Assembly (NCBI RefSeq): GCF_025813715.1
Contig: NZ_CP107533.1
Coordinates: 35,760 to 99,759 of the forward strand
Length of the DNA stretch: 64,000 bases
DNA from: Methylobacterium sp. FF17
Lineage (GTDB): Bacteria > Pseudomonadota > Alphaproteobacteria > Rhizobiales > Beijerinckiaceae
Direction of reading: 5' to 3'
Shown: positions 8,425-15,822 of the stretch, piece after piece
Layout of the letters: each line of letters begins with the position of its first letter
Position numbering within the stretch: position 1 is the stretch's first letter
Notes under the pieces: generated by a model
What the model saw: only the letters and a program-made list of their open reading frames with translations
What the model was told of the DNA's origin: nothing
Databases searched by the model: none
Made by a program: the position numbers and the translations under genes

Positions 8425-8907
8425 ATGCCAAATCTGACCGATCGCCAGCGCGTCGAGCTCGCGATCCCGGCCTACCTCCTCTACGCGCTGACCTCGGCGC
8501 CGGGCGTGTTCGTCCCGGCCGACCCGGCCCTGGCCGCTCGGGCCGAGGCCGACATCGCGGCGATGCGCTTTGACCTGAGGGCGGCCTGCTTCGAGCCGCT
8601 GGAGGACGTTTCCGAGAGGAAGAAGGGCGCTCTGCTGCGGCGGGTCGAGCGGATTGCGCGGGGCGTGATCGTCGACTGGAAGGATCGGCCGGCGCTGAGC
8701 GTGATGCTGACGCTCTGGTACGTCCTGAAGGAACTGACCGACCGCGAGGTGCTGATCCTGTGGCAGGGTTCGGCGATGGATCGGGCGACGAGCCGGCTGC
8801 TGCCGATGTTCGCGCACGGGTTCGAGGAGCAGAAGCGCGACGCCTCGGCCCAGGAGCAGGCCCGCCAGCTTCTCTCCCAGCTTCAGGAAGAGGGGCTGTA
8901 CCGCTGA
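8425..8907 (+). CDS. hypothetical helical protein
   Basis: A 160-residue, mostly helical protein. It starts MPNLTDRQRVELAIPAYLLYALTSAP and ends in a glutamine- and glutamate-rich helix (QKRDASAQEQARQLLSQLQEEGLYR). There is no signal peptide or catalytic motif. It stands alone, facing the repB end across a 375-bp gap. Coding is supported by codon bias and by the lack of a better frame; no family recognised. Confidence 0.55.
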   Translation: MPNLTDRQRVELAIPAYLLYALTSAPGVFVPADPALAARAEADIAAMRFDLRAACFEPLEDVSERKKGALLRRVERIARGVIVDWKDRPALSVMLTLWYVLKELTDREVLILWQGSAMDRATSRLLPMFAHGFEEQKRDASAQEQARQLLSQLQEEGLYR

Positions 8908-9282
8908 GGCACCACCCGCGCCTCCCTATTTTCGGGGATCGGCAGGCTCGACCGCCCTCCCCTATCCGCGGGCTCGCGCGAGGCGATCGTAACCCGTCAG
9001 GGCCGAAACCGCGCAGTGGGTTCGGGGAGGCGCCCTAGGCGGCGAGTAGAGCGCGGTCCCGCAGGGACGCGCCCTCATGCTCCGTCTTCGATCTTTCCGT
9101 TCTGCGATAGAGAACGGTGTTATTTCAAACTTCGACCCCTTATGTCAGGCTGACAGATCGACAAATTGGCCTTACCGGAGGCTGCTGGAGGCGGTGCGGC
9201 CTTAGGAGAGACGGACCGCGACGTTGAGCTTGGCCGCCTCTCACTGCCCTTTCACTGCCCTTTCCCGCTCGACGGCGAACGC
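8908..9282. other. 375-bp gap downstream of repB; direct repeat only
   Basis: I see no gene here. The one structure is a perfect tandem pair of an 11-mer, CACTGCCCTTT, at 9242-9252 and 9253-9263, about 20 bases after the repB stop. Two copies are too few to call iterons. No clear terminator with a T run was seen. Confidence 0.5.
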
Positions 9283-10323
9283 TCAGCTTTGAGAAGCATT
9301 TTCGGCACCGGCTTGTCCGGGATCGGAGCCTGCGCCTCTATCACGGAAGGACGCATACAGCTCGTCAAGCTGCGAGGCCACGAACTCCCCAAATGCGGGA
9401 TCGCGGTTGATAGCGAGCGTGACAGTTGCACCGCTCCGCGAGATGCGGGCCGTTGCATTCCCCCCCTGCCCTCTCCACGCCGTGGATCTTGGATCAGACT
9501 CCGTCCGCGGCGTTGCTGCTGCAAACACCCGCAGGAACCGAGCATCGCTGTCCAACGCCGCGAAAGCTTCCTCCCTGACAACTCGCTCCACGACCTTCAC
9601 GCTTCCGGCATTCTCCAGGAGTTCGGCAAGGGCTAACCAGCGGCGGCGACCCGCCTTGGGAGCAGGTCCGACCGCCTGCACGATCGGTTCAGGAACTGCG
9701 CGAGCGACCGAGATCAGTTTCGAGAGTTCCCCCTTATCGGTCGAGAGAGCATCAACGATGACCGAACGCTCGAAGCCTCGATCCTCCAGCCTGCGTGCGA
9801 ACAAGGCCTTCTCGATATAGGTGAGGTCCTGCCGGGCTGAGTTCTCGACGCCCTGGGCCACAACGAGTTCGACGTCGCTCAGCGTGCGGACGACAGCGCG
9901 CACGCGTTGTCCGAGTTCAGCAGCAGCCCGCAACCGCCGATGACCGTAGGCGACCTGATAGCGTCCCTGCCGATCGGGATGTGGGCGTACGAGGATCGGT
10001 ACTTCCTGGCCGCGCTCCTCGATGAGCCGTTTGAACTCCGCGAAGCCGGCCTCAGTCCCCTCGAGTCGGTCACGAACGAACGATGGATCGACTAGGTCTG
10101 GCTCGAGGTCGACGATCGAAGCGCCCCTCGCAAGTGCGTCGTGGAGAGCTCGGCTCTCTTCCTCCAAGCGTCCAAGCGCTAGCCCCATCGTCCGCACGGG
10201 CCCCGCAAGCACTCTCTCGTCTAAGCCAGGGTCGCTCTCAGGACGTGAGTTGGCCATGGCCAACTCTCCGCCTTCTGCTGGCTTCGTTGCGTACAGATTC
10301 TTGATTGCGTCACGCCGCTTCAC
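9283..10323 (-). CDS. repB: RepB/ParB partition protein of a RepABC set
   Basis: A 346-residue ParB-type partition protein. The N-terminal KRRDAIKNLYA is the usual RepB opening that contacts RepA. Residues about 95-135 carry the ParB core (VRPHPDRQGRYQVAYGHRRLRAAAELG and VENSARQDLTYIEKA), and an HTH follows near 165-190. The GTG start overlaps the repA TGA as GTGA, with a strong GGGGGAGG site 7-14 bases upstream; a TTG start 15 bases earlier is less likely. A 20-bp parS-like palindrome lies inside the gene at codons 20-26. The protein would spread on parS and stimulate RepA ATPase to segregate the replicon. Confidence 0.9.
   Translation of the reverse strand: MKRRDAIKNLYATKPAEGGELAMANSRPESDPGLDERVLAGPVRTMGLALGRLEEESRALHDALARGASIVDLEPDLVDPSFVRDRLEGTEAGFAEFKRLIEERGQEVPILVRPHPDRQGRYQVAYGHRRLRAAAELGQRVRAVVRTLSDVELVVAQGVENSARQDLTYIEKALFARRLEDRGFERSVIVDALSTDKGELSKLISVARAVPEPIVQAVGPAPKAGRRRWLALAELLENAGSVKVVERVVREEAFAALDSDARFLRVFAAATPRTESDPRSTAWRGQGGNATARISRSGATVTLAINRDPAFGEFVASQLDELYASFRDRGAGSDPGQAGAENASQS
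10247..10266. promoter_or_regulatory. parS: candidate parS site inside repB
   Basis: Perfect 20-bp palindrome GAGTTGGCCATGGCCAACTC. Its core GTTGGCCATGGCCAAC has the GTT...AAC ends of RepABC parS sites. It codes for ELAMAN in RepB. A second copy with an identical 18-bp core lies upstream of repA at 11751-11770. Confidence 0.75.
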
Positions 10324-11531
10324 GCCGTCCTCCCCCAAACCTGATGGACGAGACCGAGGATCTCCCGATGCACGGCCTCGAGGCTTTCAACGGCACGGTC
10401 ATAAGTCCCCCGCCCTACGCTACTGCGATCGAGCTCGTACAGGCTTTGCTTGGTCAGTCCTGCATCTGCGATCGCAGTGGACTTCCACACGGAAGCCGCA
10501 AGCACATCCTCACCGAATAGATTGCGCAGAAGCGCAACGATCTGACTTTGCGGGCCATCGTGCGGCTCGTGCCGGGTTACGACGTACCGGATGAAATCAT
10601 GGGAAAGATCACCACCCGCTTTGCGCACCACTGTCATCAGGTCAGATGCCATCAGCAGGAACTGCGACATGGACGCGATATCCACCATCTGCGGATGGAC
10701 TGTGATGAGGAGCGACGTGGCTGCGCAAACAGCTCCCAGAGTAAGATAGCCCAGTTGCGGAGGGCAATCGATCACGACCAAGTCGTAATCGTCCTGAATC
10801 GTGGCGAGCGCAGTGCCTACACGCTCGAAGAACATGCCGCCGTCGCTCCGACGAACGGTCGAGAGCACGCGCGGTGTCTCATGCTCGAACTCTGTGAGTT
10901 CGAGGTTGCCAGGAATTAAGTCGAGGCCGTCGAAATAGGTTTTCCGAACAATCTCTCGCAGTGGCCGACGCTTTTCATCGTACCGGATAGCCCCATAAAG
11001 GGTATCACCCGATCGTAAATCAAACTCTGGCTGTATTCCGAACATCGCACTGAGCGACGCTTGCGGATCGAGATCGACAGCCAGTACGCGGTAGCCCTGG
11101 AGGGCGAGCCACTGCACGAGATAAAGTGTCGTAGTCGTCTTCGCTGAACCGCCCTTGAAGTTCACACATGCGAGCGTTTGGAGCCGCTCACCGTCTCGCC
11201 GCCAGGGCACGAACGTTCGGGACTCCCTCGGGCGGGACTCCGAGAGGTAGCGACGCATCTCGTTGATCTGCCCGAGGGTATAGAGGCGCCGACCATTGAG
11301 CATGTTCGGGATTGGGCCAAGCCCGTCGAGCGAGAGCTGTCGCAGGAAACTGTCGGACACGCCCACGAGCCGGGCGGCCTCGCCCGAGGTGAACCTTCTC
11401 AGTTCCTTGTGCGCTTCAGGCGGGAAGAGTTGCTGCCGAAGCGTCTGTAGTTGCGATGAAAGAAGGCGTGCATGCCCGGACATGCGATCGTCGGACGAGG
11501 CTGACCGGGGACGGGCTTCGGCGATCGCCAC
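10320..11531 (-). CDS. repA: RepA/ParA partition ATPase of a RepABC set
   Basis: A 403-residue ParA-family ATPase. RRFTSGEAARLVGVSDSFLRQLSLDG (about 45-70) is the N-terminal DNA-binding helix-turn-helix. The deviant Walker A KGGSAKT is at 126-132, DLDPQASLS at about 154-162 and VIDCPPQLG near 250. RepA binds the nucleoid and, with RepB, represses its own operon. I take the GTG at 11531, which has AAAGG 8 bases upstream; an internal ATG at 11483 is possible. The gene overlaps repB by GTGA. Here the repC gene lies upstream of repA instead of after repB. Confidence 0.92.
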   Translation of the reverse strand: MAIAEARPRSASSDDRMSGHARLLSSQLQTLRQQLFPPEAHKELRRFTSGEAARLVGVSDSFLRQLSLDGLGPIPNMLNGRRLYTLGQINEMRRYLSESRPRESRTFVPWRRDGERLQTLACVNFKGGSAKTTTTLYLVQWLALQGYRVLAVDLDPQASLSAMFGIQPEFDLRSGDTLYGAIRYDEKRRPLREIVRKTYFDGLDLIPGNLELTEFEHETPRVLSTVRRSDGGMFFERVGTALATIQDDYDLVVIDCPPQLGYLTLGAVCAATSLLITVHPQMVDIASMSQFLLMASDLMTVVRKAGGDLSHDFIRYVVTRHEPHDGPQSQIVALLRNLFGEDVLAASVWKSTAIADAGLTKQSLYELDRSSVGRGTYDRAVESLEAVHREILGLVHQVWGRTA

Positions 11532-11546
11532 GCTTATTGCCTTTCA

Positions 11547-11583
11547 AAACGGATTTTTCCTGCAAACTGGGCAGGATCCGTTT
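11547..11583. promoter_or_regulatory. inverted repeat just upstream of repA
   Basis: AAACGGAT(TTT)TCCTGC pairs with GCAGGATCCGTTT across a short loop, with an extra T-rich bulge on one arm. It lies 16-52 bp upstream of the repA GTG, where RepA/RepB autorepression of repABC promoters usually acts. Operator or leader hairpin are both possible. Confidence 0.4.
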
Positions 11584-11750
11584 CAGGAAGACACAATTTT
11601 TGACGCGGTGCAAGACCTTAAAGGTTAATGGATTTCGTCGCCTTGCGACTGCGCTGTCCAAGGTACGGCGTGGCATCCAAACCTTCATACTTGCCGGAGC
11701 GACATGAAGTGGCGCCAACATCCAAGCTATTGATTATAAAAAGAATTTCA

Positions 11751-11770
11751 AAGTTGGCCATGGCCAACTT
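11751..11770. promoter_or_regulatory. parS: candidate parS site upstream of repA
   Basis: Perfect 20-bp palindrome AAGTTGGCCATGGCCAACTT, 220 bp upstream of the repA start. It shares an 18-bp core with the palindrome in repB at 10247-10266 and differs only in the outer base pair. No third copy was seen in the window. Confidence 0.75.
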
Positions 11771-11920
11771 GCGCGCTTCGCTATTCCCCCACCCTGTCAC
11801 TCGACTTCTGCCTCATCCCTCGCACCCGTCTCTAGAATTGCGAGTCGAGTTCGAGGAACTCTCCGCCGCCGGCGGTCCAAGAGCGCGAAGCGACCGCGGG
11901 AGCGGGCGACGGGGGAGCCG

Positions 11921-11981
11921 ATTTGCGTGAGCAAATTGGGGGTGCCGTCCATCCTGGATGGACGGCACGTACCCGTGCCAC
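11921..11981. other. cluster of hairpins between repC and repA
   Basis: Three hairpins lie in a row in a region without a gene (11532-12361). They are ATTTGC-GTGA-GCAAAT (11921-11936), a 27-bp palindrome with 13-bp arms GTGCCGTCCATCC around a single T (11942-11968), and GGCACG-TACC-CGTGCC (11964-11979), which shares bases with the second and so would compete with it. A further CGATC-CTGA-GATCG follows near 11994. Such competing stems are typical of antisense-RNA or origin regions, but I cannot assign which. Confidence 0.5.
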
Positions 11982-12361
11982 GGTATCGGACCGATCCTGA
12001 GATCGGGGAGGCGGCAATGCAGCGAAGGCAATGGCGAGGATGGAAGGTAGACGAACCGACAGCATCCGGCCGCGGGAAGACGCGCTCAGGAGCGACGAGG
12101 CCTGGAGACGGGATTGCTCCGCTCGTGAGCGAGCCGCGACCGGCAAGGCACATCCTTTCCGGAAGTCCTAGAGCAGCCCGGTAGGGGAGAGGCCGGCAAA
12201 GCCGCGGGACCACGTGAGAACGATCTCGGGGAAGGCATCTATGGGTAAGGTCCAACCCGTCTGAGGGGTGTTGTTCGGCTTCGGCCGATTTGGGCATGAC
12301 TCGCACGAGTGCTGCCGCGTGTGCGGATGATGGATGCCCGATTCCAGACCATCCGGGATAA

Positions 12362-12652
12362 CTATCCAAAGAGATAACTGCAAGTTGGATATGCAATCAT
12401 CATTACCCCGATCGCCAGCATTATCGCGCCTGGAAAGCCAATGACTAGCTCTAAAATCTCCTTCTTGGCCTCGGATTTCTGAAACTTCACCGCCTCCTCC
12501 CAATTCGGAAGTGCAACCACGCCGTGCTCATTCGAGTTTTCAAAGACGAACTTGTTGTGCGGTATGACGACTTTCTTCAGCATGATGTAGATCAACCAAG
12601 CACCCATCATCATGCACGGCCATCCCAGGAGCCATATAATCATCAACATCAT
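12362..12652 (-). CDS. small two-helix membrane protein
   Basis: A 96-residue protein with an N-terminal hydrophobic segment (residues about 2-27, Met- and Trp-rich), a polar middle (NWEEAVKFQKSEAKKEIL) and a second hydrophobic segment near 70-92. The base composition is more AT-rich than its neighbours, which suggests a separate origin. It lies between repC and repA, where a RepABC set normally has no gene. Function unknown. Confidence 0.5.
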   Translation of the reverse strand: MMLMIIWLLGWPCMMMGAWLIYIMLKKVVIPHNKFVFENSNEHGVVALPNWEEAVKFQKSEAKKEILELVIGFPGAIMLAIGVMMIAYPTCSYLFG

Positions 12653-12853
12653 CGCCTCTCGCCATCTCTCCCGCTACCGGCACAGCGGCTACCCGCCACT
12701 CGAACTCGCGCAGTCTTTAAAGCAAGTTCGCCGAGTTCTCCGCCAGCACGACGGCAACGATGTGTCACCATGTGGGGCCATACGAACAATCACAGGATAC
12801 AGTCCAATCTCAGGGGTTTCTGGATCCGCCGGACCGGATACCCAGCCTTCGCT

Positions 12854-14131
12854 TCACGACTCCTCCCTTGGCTGTAGTCGCGCCCGGCGCAGGGCCTGCA
12901 GGACGGGCCCGAGGGAGTAGGTGCCGGAGCGTTTTCGCTCCGTGAGGGTCCGCAGGTAGCCGCCTGGGCTCTTGATGCGCTCATGGCGCTCGAGGATGGC
13001 CGCCAGCGTGATCGCGGCAGCCTCGGCGCCCATCGCATCCTGCGCGTCGCTCCAGGCCATGGGGCTGATGCCGAGCATCGGCCGGATTCGATCGGCCGTC
13101 TCGATCAGGTCGTGCCAGGATCGGATTCCGGAGGGCGAGAAATCCTGCACCTGAGAGCAGGCCTCGAGCACGGATCTGAGGGGATACGTCGAGCGGATCG
13201 TGGAATCGGCAGCCGGTGAACGCACGGTGTTTGAGTCAGGGACTGAGGGCGGCTTCTGCGCATCCCCGGATGCCTTTTCAATAACAGGGTCATCGGGGTT
13301 TGAACTCTGTATGTGCCGCTCGCTCTGAGCGGCACTGCCGCTCGTTTTTTTGGATTCTACACGAGCCGTCAGTGCGGCGCTCACAGCCAGGGCGAGGACC
13401 TCCAGGCCGTCGGCGAGTACCGTGACGTCGGCAGGCTCGGGCCGGCGCGGGTAGGCTGCCAGGAGTGCGAGGAACTGCGCCCGCAGCTCGTCGGCCGGCG
13501 GCTCCGAAGCGGGCTCGATGCCGTCGTCGCGATCGAGGGCATCGAGGAGCTTGGCGCAATCGCGGCGAAGCAGGCTCGCTTTCTCGCGGGCAAGACGCTG
13601 GGCGAGAACATCGGCCCGGACGGCCGCCGCCATGCCGGCGATTTCGGCCGCGCGAAGGGCGAGGGGAGTCAGGTCGAAGCCGAAGGCGCGCTCAATCTGC
13701 CCGCCCTCGCCGCGGCGGACGTAGCGCTTGCCGTTGGGGCTGTCGCGCCGGATGACGAGGCCCGCCTCGACCAGCGCCGAGAGGTGGCGGCGCAGCGCTG
13801 CCTCGGAAAGGCCGCGCGCCCGAGTGGCCAGAGTCCGATTCGACGGAAACACCACCAAATCGACGACGTCGTCCGGATCTGGAGCCAGCACGGTCTCGGG
13901 ATGGAACGTCAGCAGGGCCTCGAGCACGGTGAGGGTCGCGGCCGAGAGGCCGAGCCTCTTGCGCGCCGCGGTGAGGTCGTGCAGCACGCGCCACTTCTCC
14001 GCCACGACACCGGCAGGCCGGCGGTTGGCGTCGGCCTGCGCGACAAGCTGCGCAGGCGTGAGCGATCGCGCGCCGAACGGCGCGGTGATCCGCCTGACCA
14101 CCTCGCCGAGGCGGCCACTGGTGTTGGTCAT
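12854..14131 (-). CDS. repC: RepC replication initiator
   Basis: A 425-residue protein of the RepABC initiator family. The N-terminal half is recognisable: DANRRPAGVVAEKWRVLHDLTAARKRLGLSAATLTVLEALLTFHP, then a winged-helix with VVFPSNRTLATRARGLSEAALRRHLSALVEAGLVIRRDSPNGKRY (about 90-140). The C-terminal domain has DLIETADRIRPMLGISPMAWSDAQDAMG and AAITLAAILER, as in other RepC proteins. RepC binds an origin that usually lies within its own gene. Hairpins lie upstream at 14173-14239. The order repC - small gene - repA - repB is not the usual repA-repB-repC. Confidence 0.9.
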   Translation of the reverse strand: MTNTSGRLGEVVRRITAPFGARSLTPAQLVAQADANRRPAGVVAEKWRVLHDLTAARKRLGLSAATLTVLEALLTFHPETVLAPDPDDVVDLVVFPSNRTLATRARGLSEAALRRHLSALVEAGLVIRRDSPNGKRYVRRGEGGQIERAFGFDLTPLALRAAEIAGMAAAVRADVLAQRLAREKASLLRRDCAKLLDALDRDDGIEPASEPPADELRAQFLALLAAYPRRPEPADVTVLADGLEVLALAVSAALTARVESKKTSGSAAQSERHIQSSNPDDPVIEKASGDAQKPPSVPDSNTVRSPAADSTIRSTYPLRSVLEACSQVQDFSPSGIRSWHDLIETADRIRPMLGISPMAWSDAQDAMGAEAAAITLAAILERHERIKSPGGYLRTLTERKRSGTYSLGPVLQALRRARLQPREES

Positions 14132-14172
14132 ACGCCCGATCCTCTCCTTGGTCGGGCCGCAACACGTCGTTC

Positions 14173-14239
14173 AGAGCCGCTCCGTAGAGCGGGCTCTGTC
14201 CAGGCAAAGCCTCTCCGTCACGAGAAATGCGCTTTCTCG
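14173..14239. promoter_or_regulatory. hairpins in the repC leader
   Basis: Two stem-loops lie 40-110 bp upstream of the repC ATG, in the 347-bp gap 14132-14478 that has no gene. They are AGAGCC-GCTC/GAGC-GGGCTCT (one bulge, about 14173-14197) and CGAGAAA-TGCGC-TTTCTCG (14221-14239). In known RepABC plasmids a small antisense RNA and a leader hairpin control repC at this position. An antisense promoter could not be shown by eye. Confidence 0.4.
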
Positions 14240-14478
14240 CTTGACGCCCGGGGGCGTTCTGTGGCTTGTGAGGAGTGGTTTTGAAGCCCTCACAAATTCT
14301 ATGACGGTCACTCGGCCCTCATCTCCCGGCAAGGAGGTGGGGGCCGATGGCTTTTCAGGGTCTGACTGCGGCGGCGGGTTCTCCGGGGGTTGCGATGGCT
14401 CCCGTGAGGGAGTCGGTGAATTGGCATCTCGGTTGCCACGCTCGAAAGAGTCAACCGGATTCGCCCATTGGATGTGAC

Positions 14479-15819
14479 TCAAGCGTATTTTCGGCGCACA
14501 TCTGCATCTGTGAGAGCATTCACAGCTTGTGGCGTCGGCGCTTTAGGAAGCTGGATGTCCAGCGTGAATAAGCACTCCTTGATCGCAGAGGTGATCTTGC
14601 CGCCCAGAGGCGTGCCGTCAGGGGCGGGGGCCGATGGCTTTTCCTGGATGCTGACGGCGCCGATGTTCCGGGTGGCCTTGTAGACGTGATTCGCCGATCT
14701 CGCGGGGAGAGAGAGGCTGCTGATCGCACCGGCCTGCATGGCGGCGGCGCGGAAGCGCCTTGCTGACGCGCCCGACAGCGCCTCGGGGTAGACGACGTGA
14801 ATGAGGGCGGTCGCGGCGTGTCCCGATTTGCCCTCCGCGAGAGCCTCGACGCAGCGCGCGATCACGAGAGCGGTGGTGAGAGCCGATGACGGGCGGATAC
14901 AGACTAGCCCGCCCGTGGACAGGGCGGAGCGCAGTTCGAAGCCCTCGGAGAGAGAGACGCTGGTCAGGCCCGCGATCTCCCGGGCATGAACAGCGAGGGC
15001 CTTGCGCCCGTTCGCGCGCGTCTCGTCCTTGAGCTCCTTGAGCGGTTTGATGGCCGCCCTGAGGGCGGCGCCATCCGAGGAGGAGAGGCGTGCAGCGCTG
15101 ACCTCGTCGCCGCCGATCTCGTACTCCCCGTTGACCAGACGGCCGAGCGCGGCTTCGTCGATGAAAGCCTCGTAGAGCGAGAGCGGGTTCATCTGGTGGC
15201 GGGCGCCGAGCATCTCGAGGATCGGCATCAACGCCTGATTCACGGCGCCGGCGTCGGGCCCGAGGCCCAGATCCGTGACGGCAGAGGCCAGGGTCGAAGG
15301 CGCGATCCGCAGCGGCGGTCGCGGCACAGCCTGGAGATCGATGGAATAGATCTCGTTGTCCCGGCCGTAGGGCCTCGCCACCTCGGCGAGGCGCCCGGTC
15401 AGCATTGGCTGCTTGACACTCTGAACGACGATGGCGCCCATGCGATTGATACAGGCGCCGAGGGCGAGGCTGCAGATTGCCTGCTCCTGCCATCGCGGAT
15501 CGTCGCCGTTGATGGACAGGCCTTGGACGAGGTCCTCGCGCCGAAGCCAGACTTGGCCGGTGGCGGCAAGGCCGATCGGCCAGGAAGCGTCGCCGCGCCG
15601 GCGCGTGGTCTCATCGCGGTAGCCGCGCCGGCCGAGATGGAGCGGCACACGTGCCGGCGCTCGCCAGGTGCGCCACCCGTAGGTGAAGTGGCGCAGGTAG
15701 CGGTATCCCGCGTAAGCGAGGATCGTCTCCGGCACGAACGGGGCGGCGATCGCCGAGAAGGAGAGGGCGGTCGCGATCCCGAAATGGGTCGCGATCTCTT
15801 TGGGGGTTGCGTCGTTCAT
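14479..15819 (-). CDS. DotL/IcmO/TrbC-like protein without Walker A
   Basis: A 446-residue protein, last gene of the minus-strand Dot operon, directly after dotA. After an N-terminal membrane region (IATALSFSAIAAPFVPETILAYAGYRYL) it follows the DotL/TrbC pattern. GQVWLRREDL matches the W-x-x-x-D-L that precedes the P-loop, and INRMGAIVVQSVKQPMLTGRLAEVARPYGRDNEIYSIDL matches the GSGF.YVDGK..N..L...A...GR.D....I stretch. At the P-loop place it reads SINGDDPRWQE instead of GTTGSGKTE, so it should not bind ATP. The later MNPLSLYEAFIDEAAL also fits. I infer a structural, non-ATPase coupling subunit. The start is the ATG at 15819, with AAGGGG upstream; a GTG precedes it. Confidence 0.55.
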   Translation of the reverse strand: MNDATPKEIATHFGIATALSFSAIAAPFVPETILAYAGYRYLRHFTYGWRTWRAPARVPLHLGRRGYRDETTRRRGDASWPIGLAATGQVWLRREDLVQGLSINGDDPRWQEQAICSLALGACINRMGAIVVQSVKQPMLTGRLAEVARPYGRDNEIYSIDLQAVPRPPLRIAPSTLASAVTDLGLGPDAGAVNQALMPILEMLGARHQMNPLSLYEAFIDEAALGRLVNGEYEIGGDEVSAARLSSSDGAALRAAIKPLKELKDETRANGRKALAVHAREIAGLTSVSLSEGFELRSALSTGGLVCIRPSSALTTALVIARCVEALAEGKSGHAATALIHVVYPEALSGASARRFRAAAMQAGAISSLSLPARSANHVYKATRNIGAVSIQEKPSAPAPDGTPLGGKITSAIKECLFTLDIQLPKAPTPQAVNALTDADVRRKYA

Positions 15820-15822
15820 CAC

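Noticed and set aside
9242..9263. tandem CACTGCCCTTT as iterons
   Set aside because: Only two copies, placed downstream of repB and not near repC; too little for an origin.
11618..11800. 60-codon minus ORF over the second parS
   Set aside because: It reads LAMAN only because the palindrome is translated; no ribosome site and no coding pattern.
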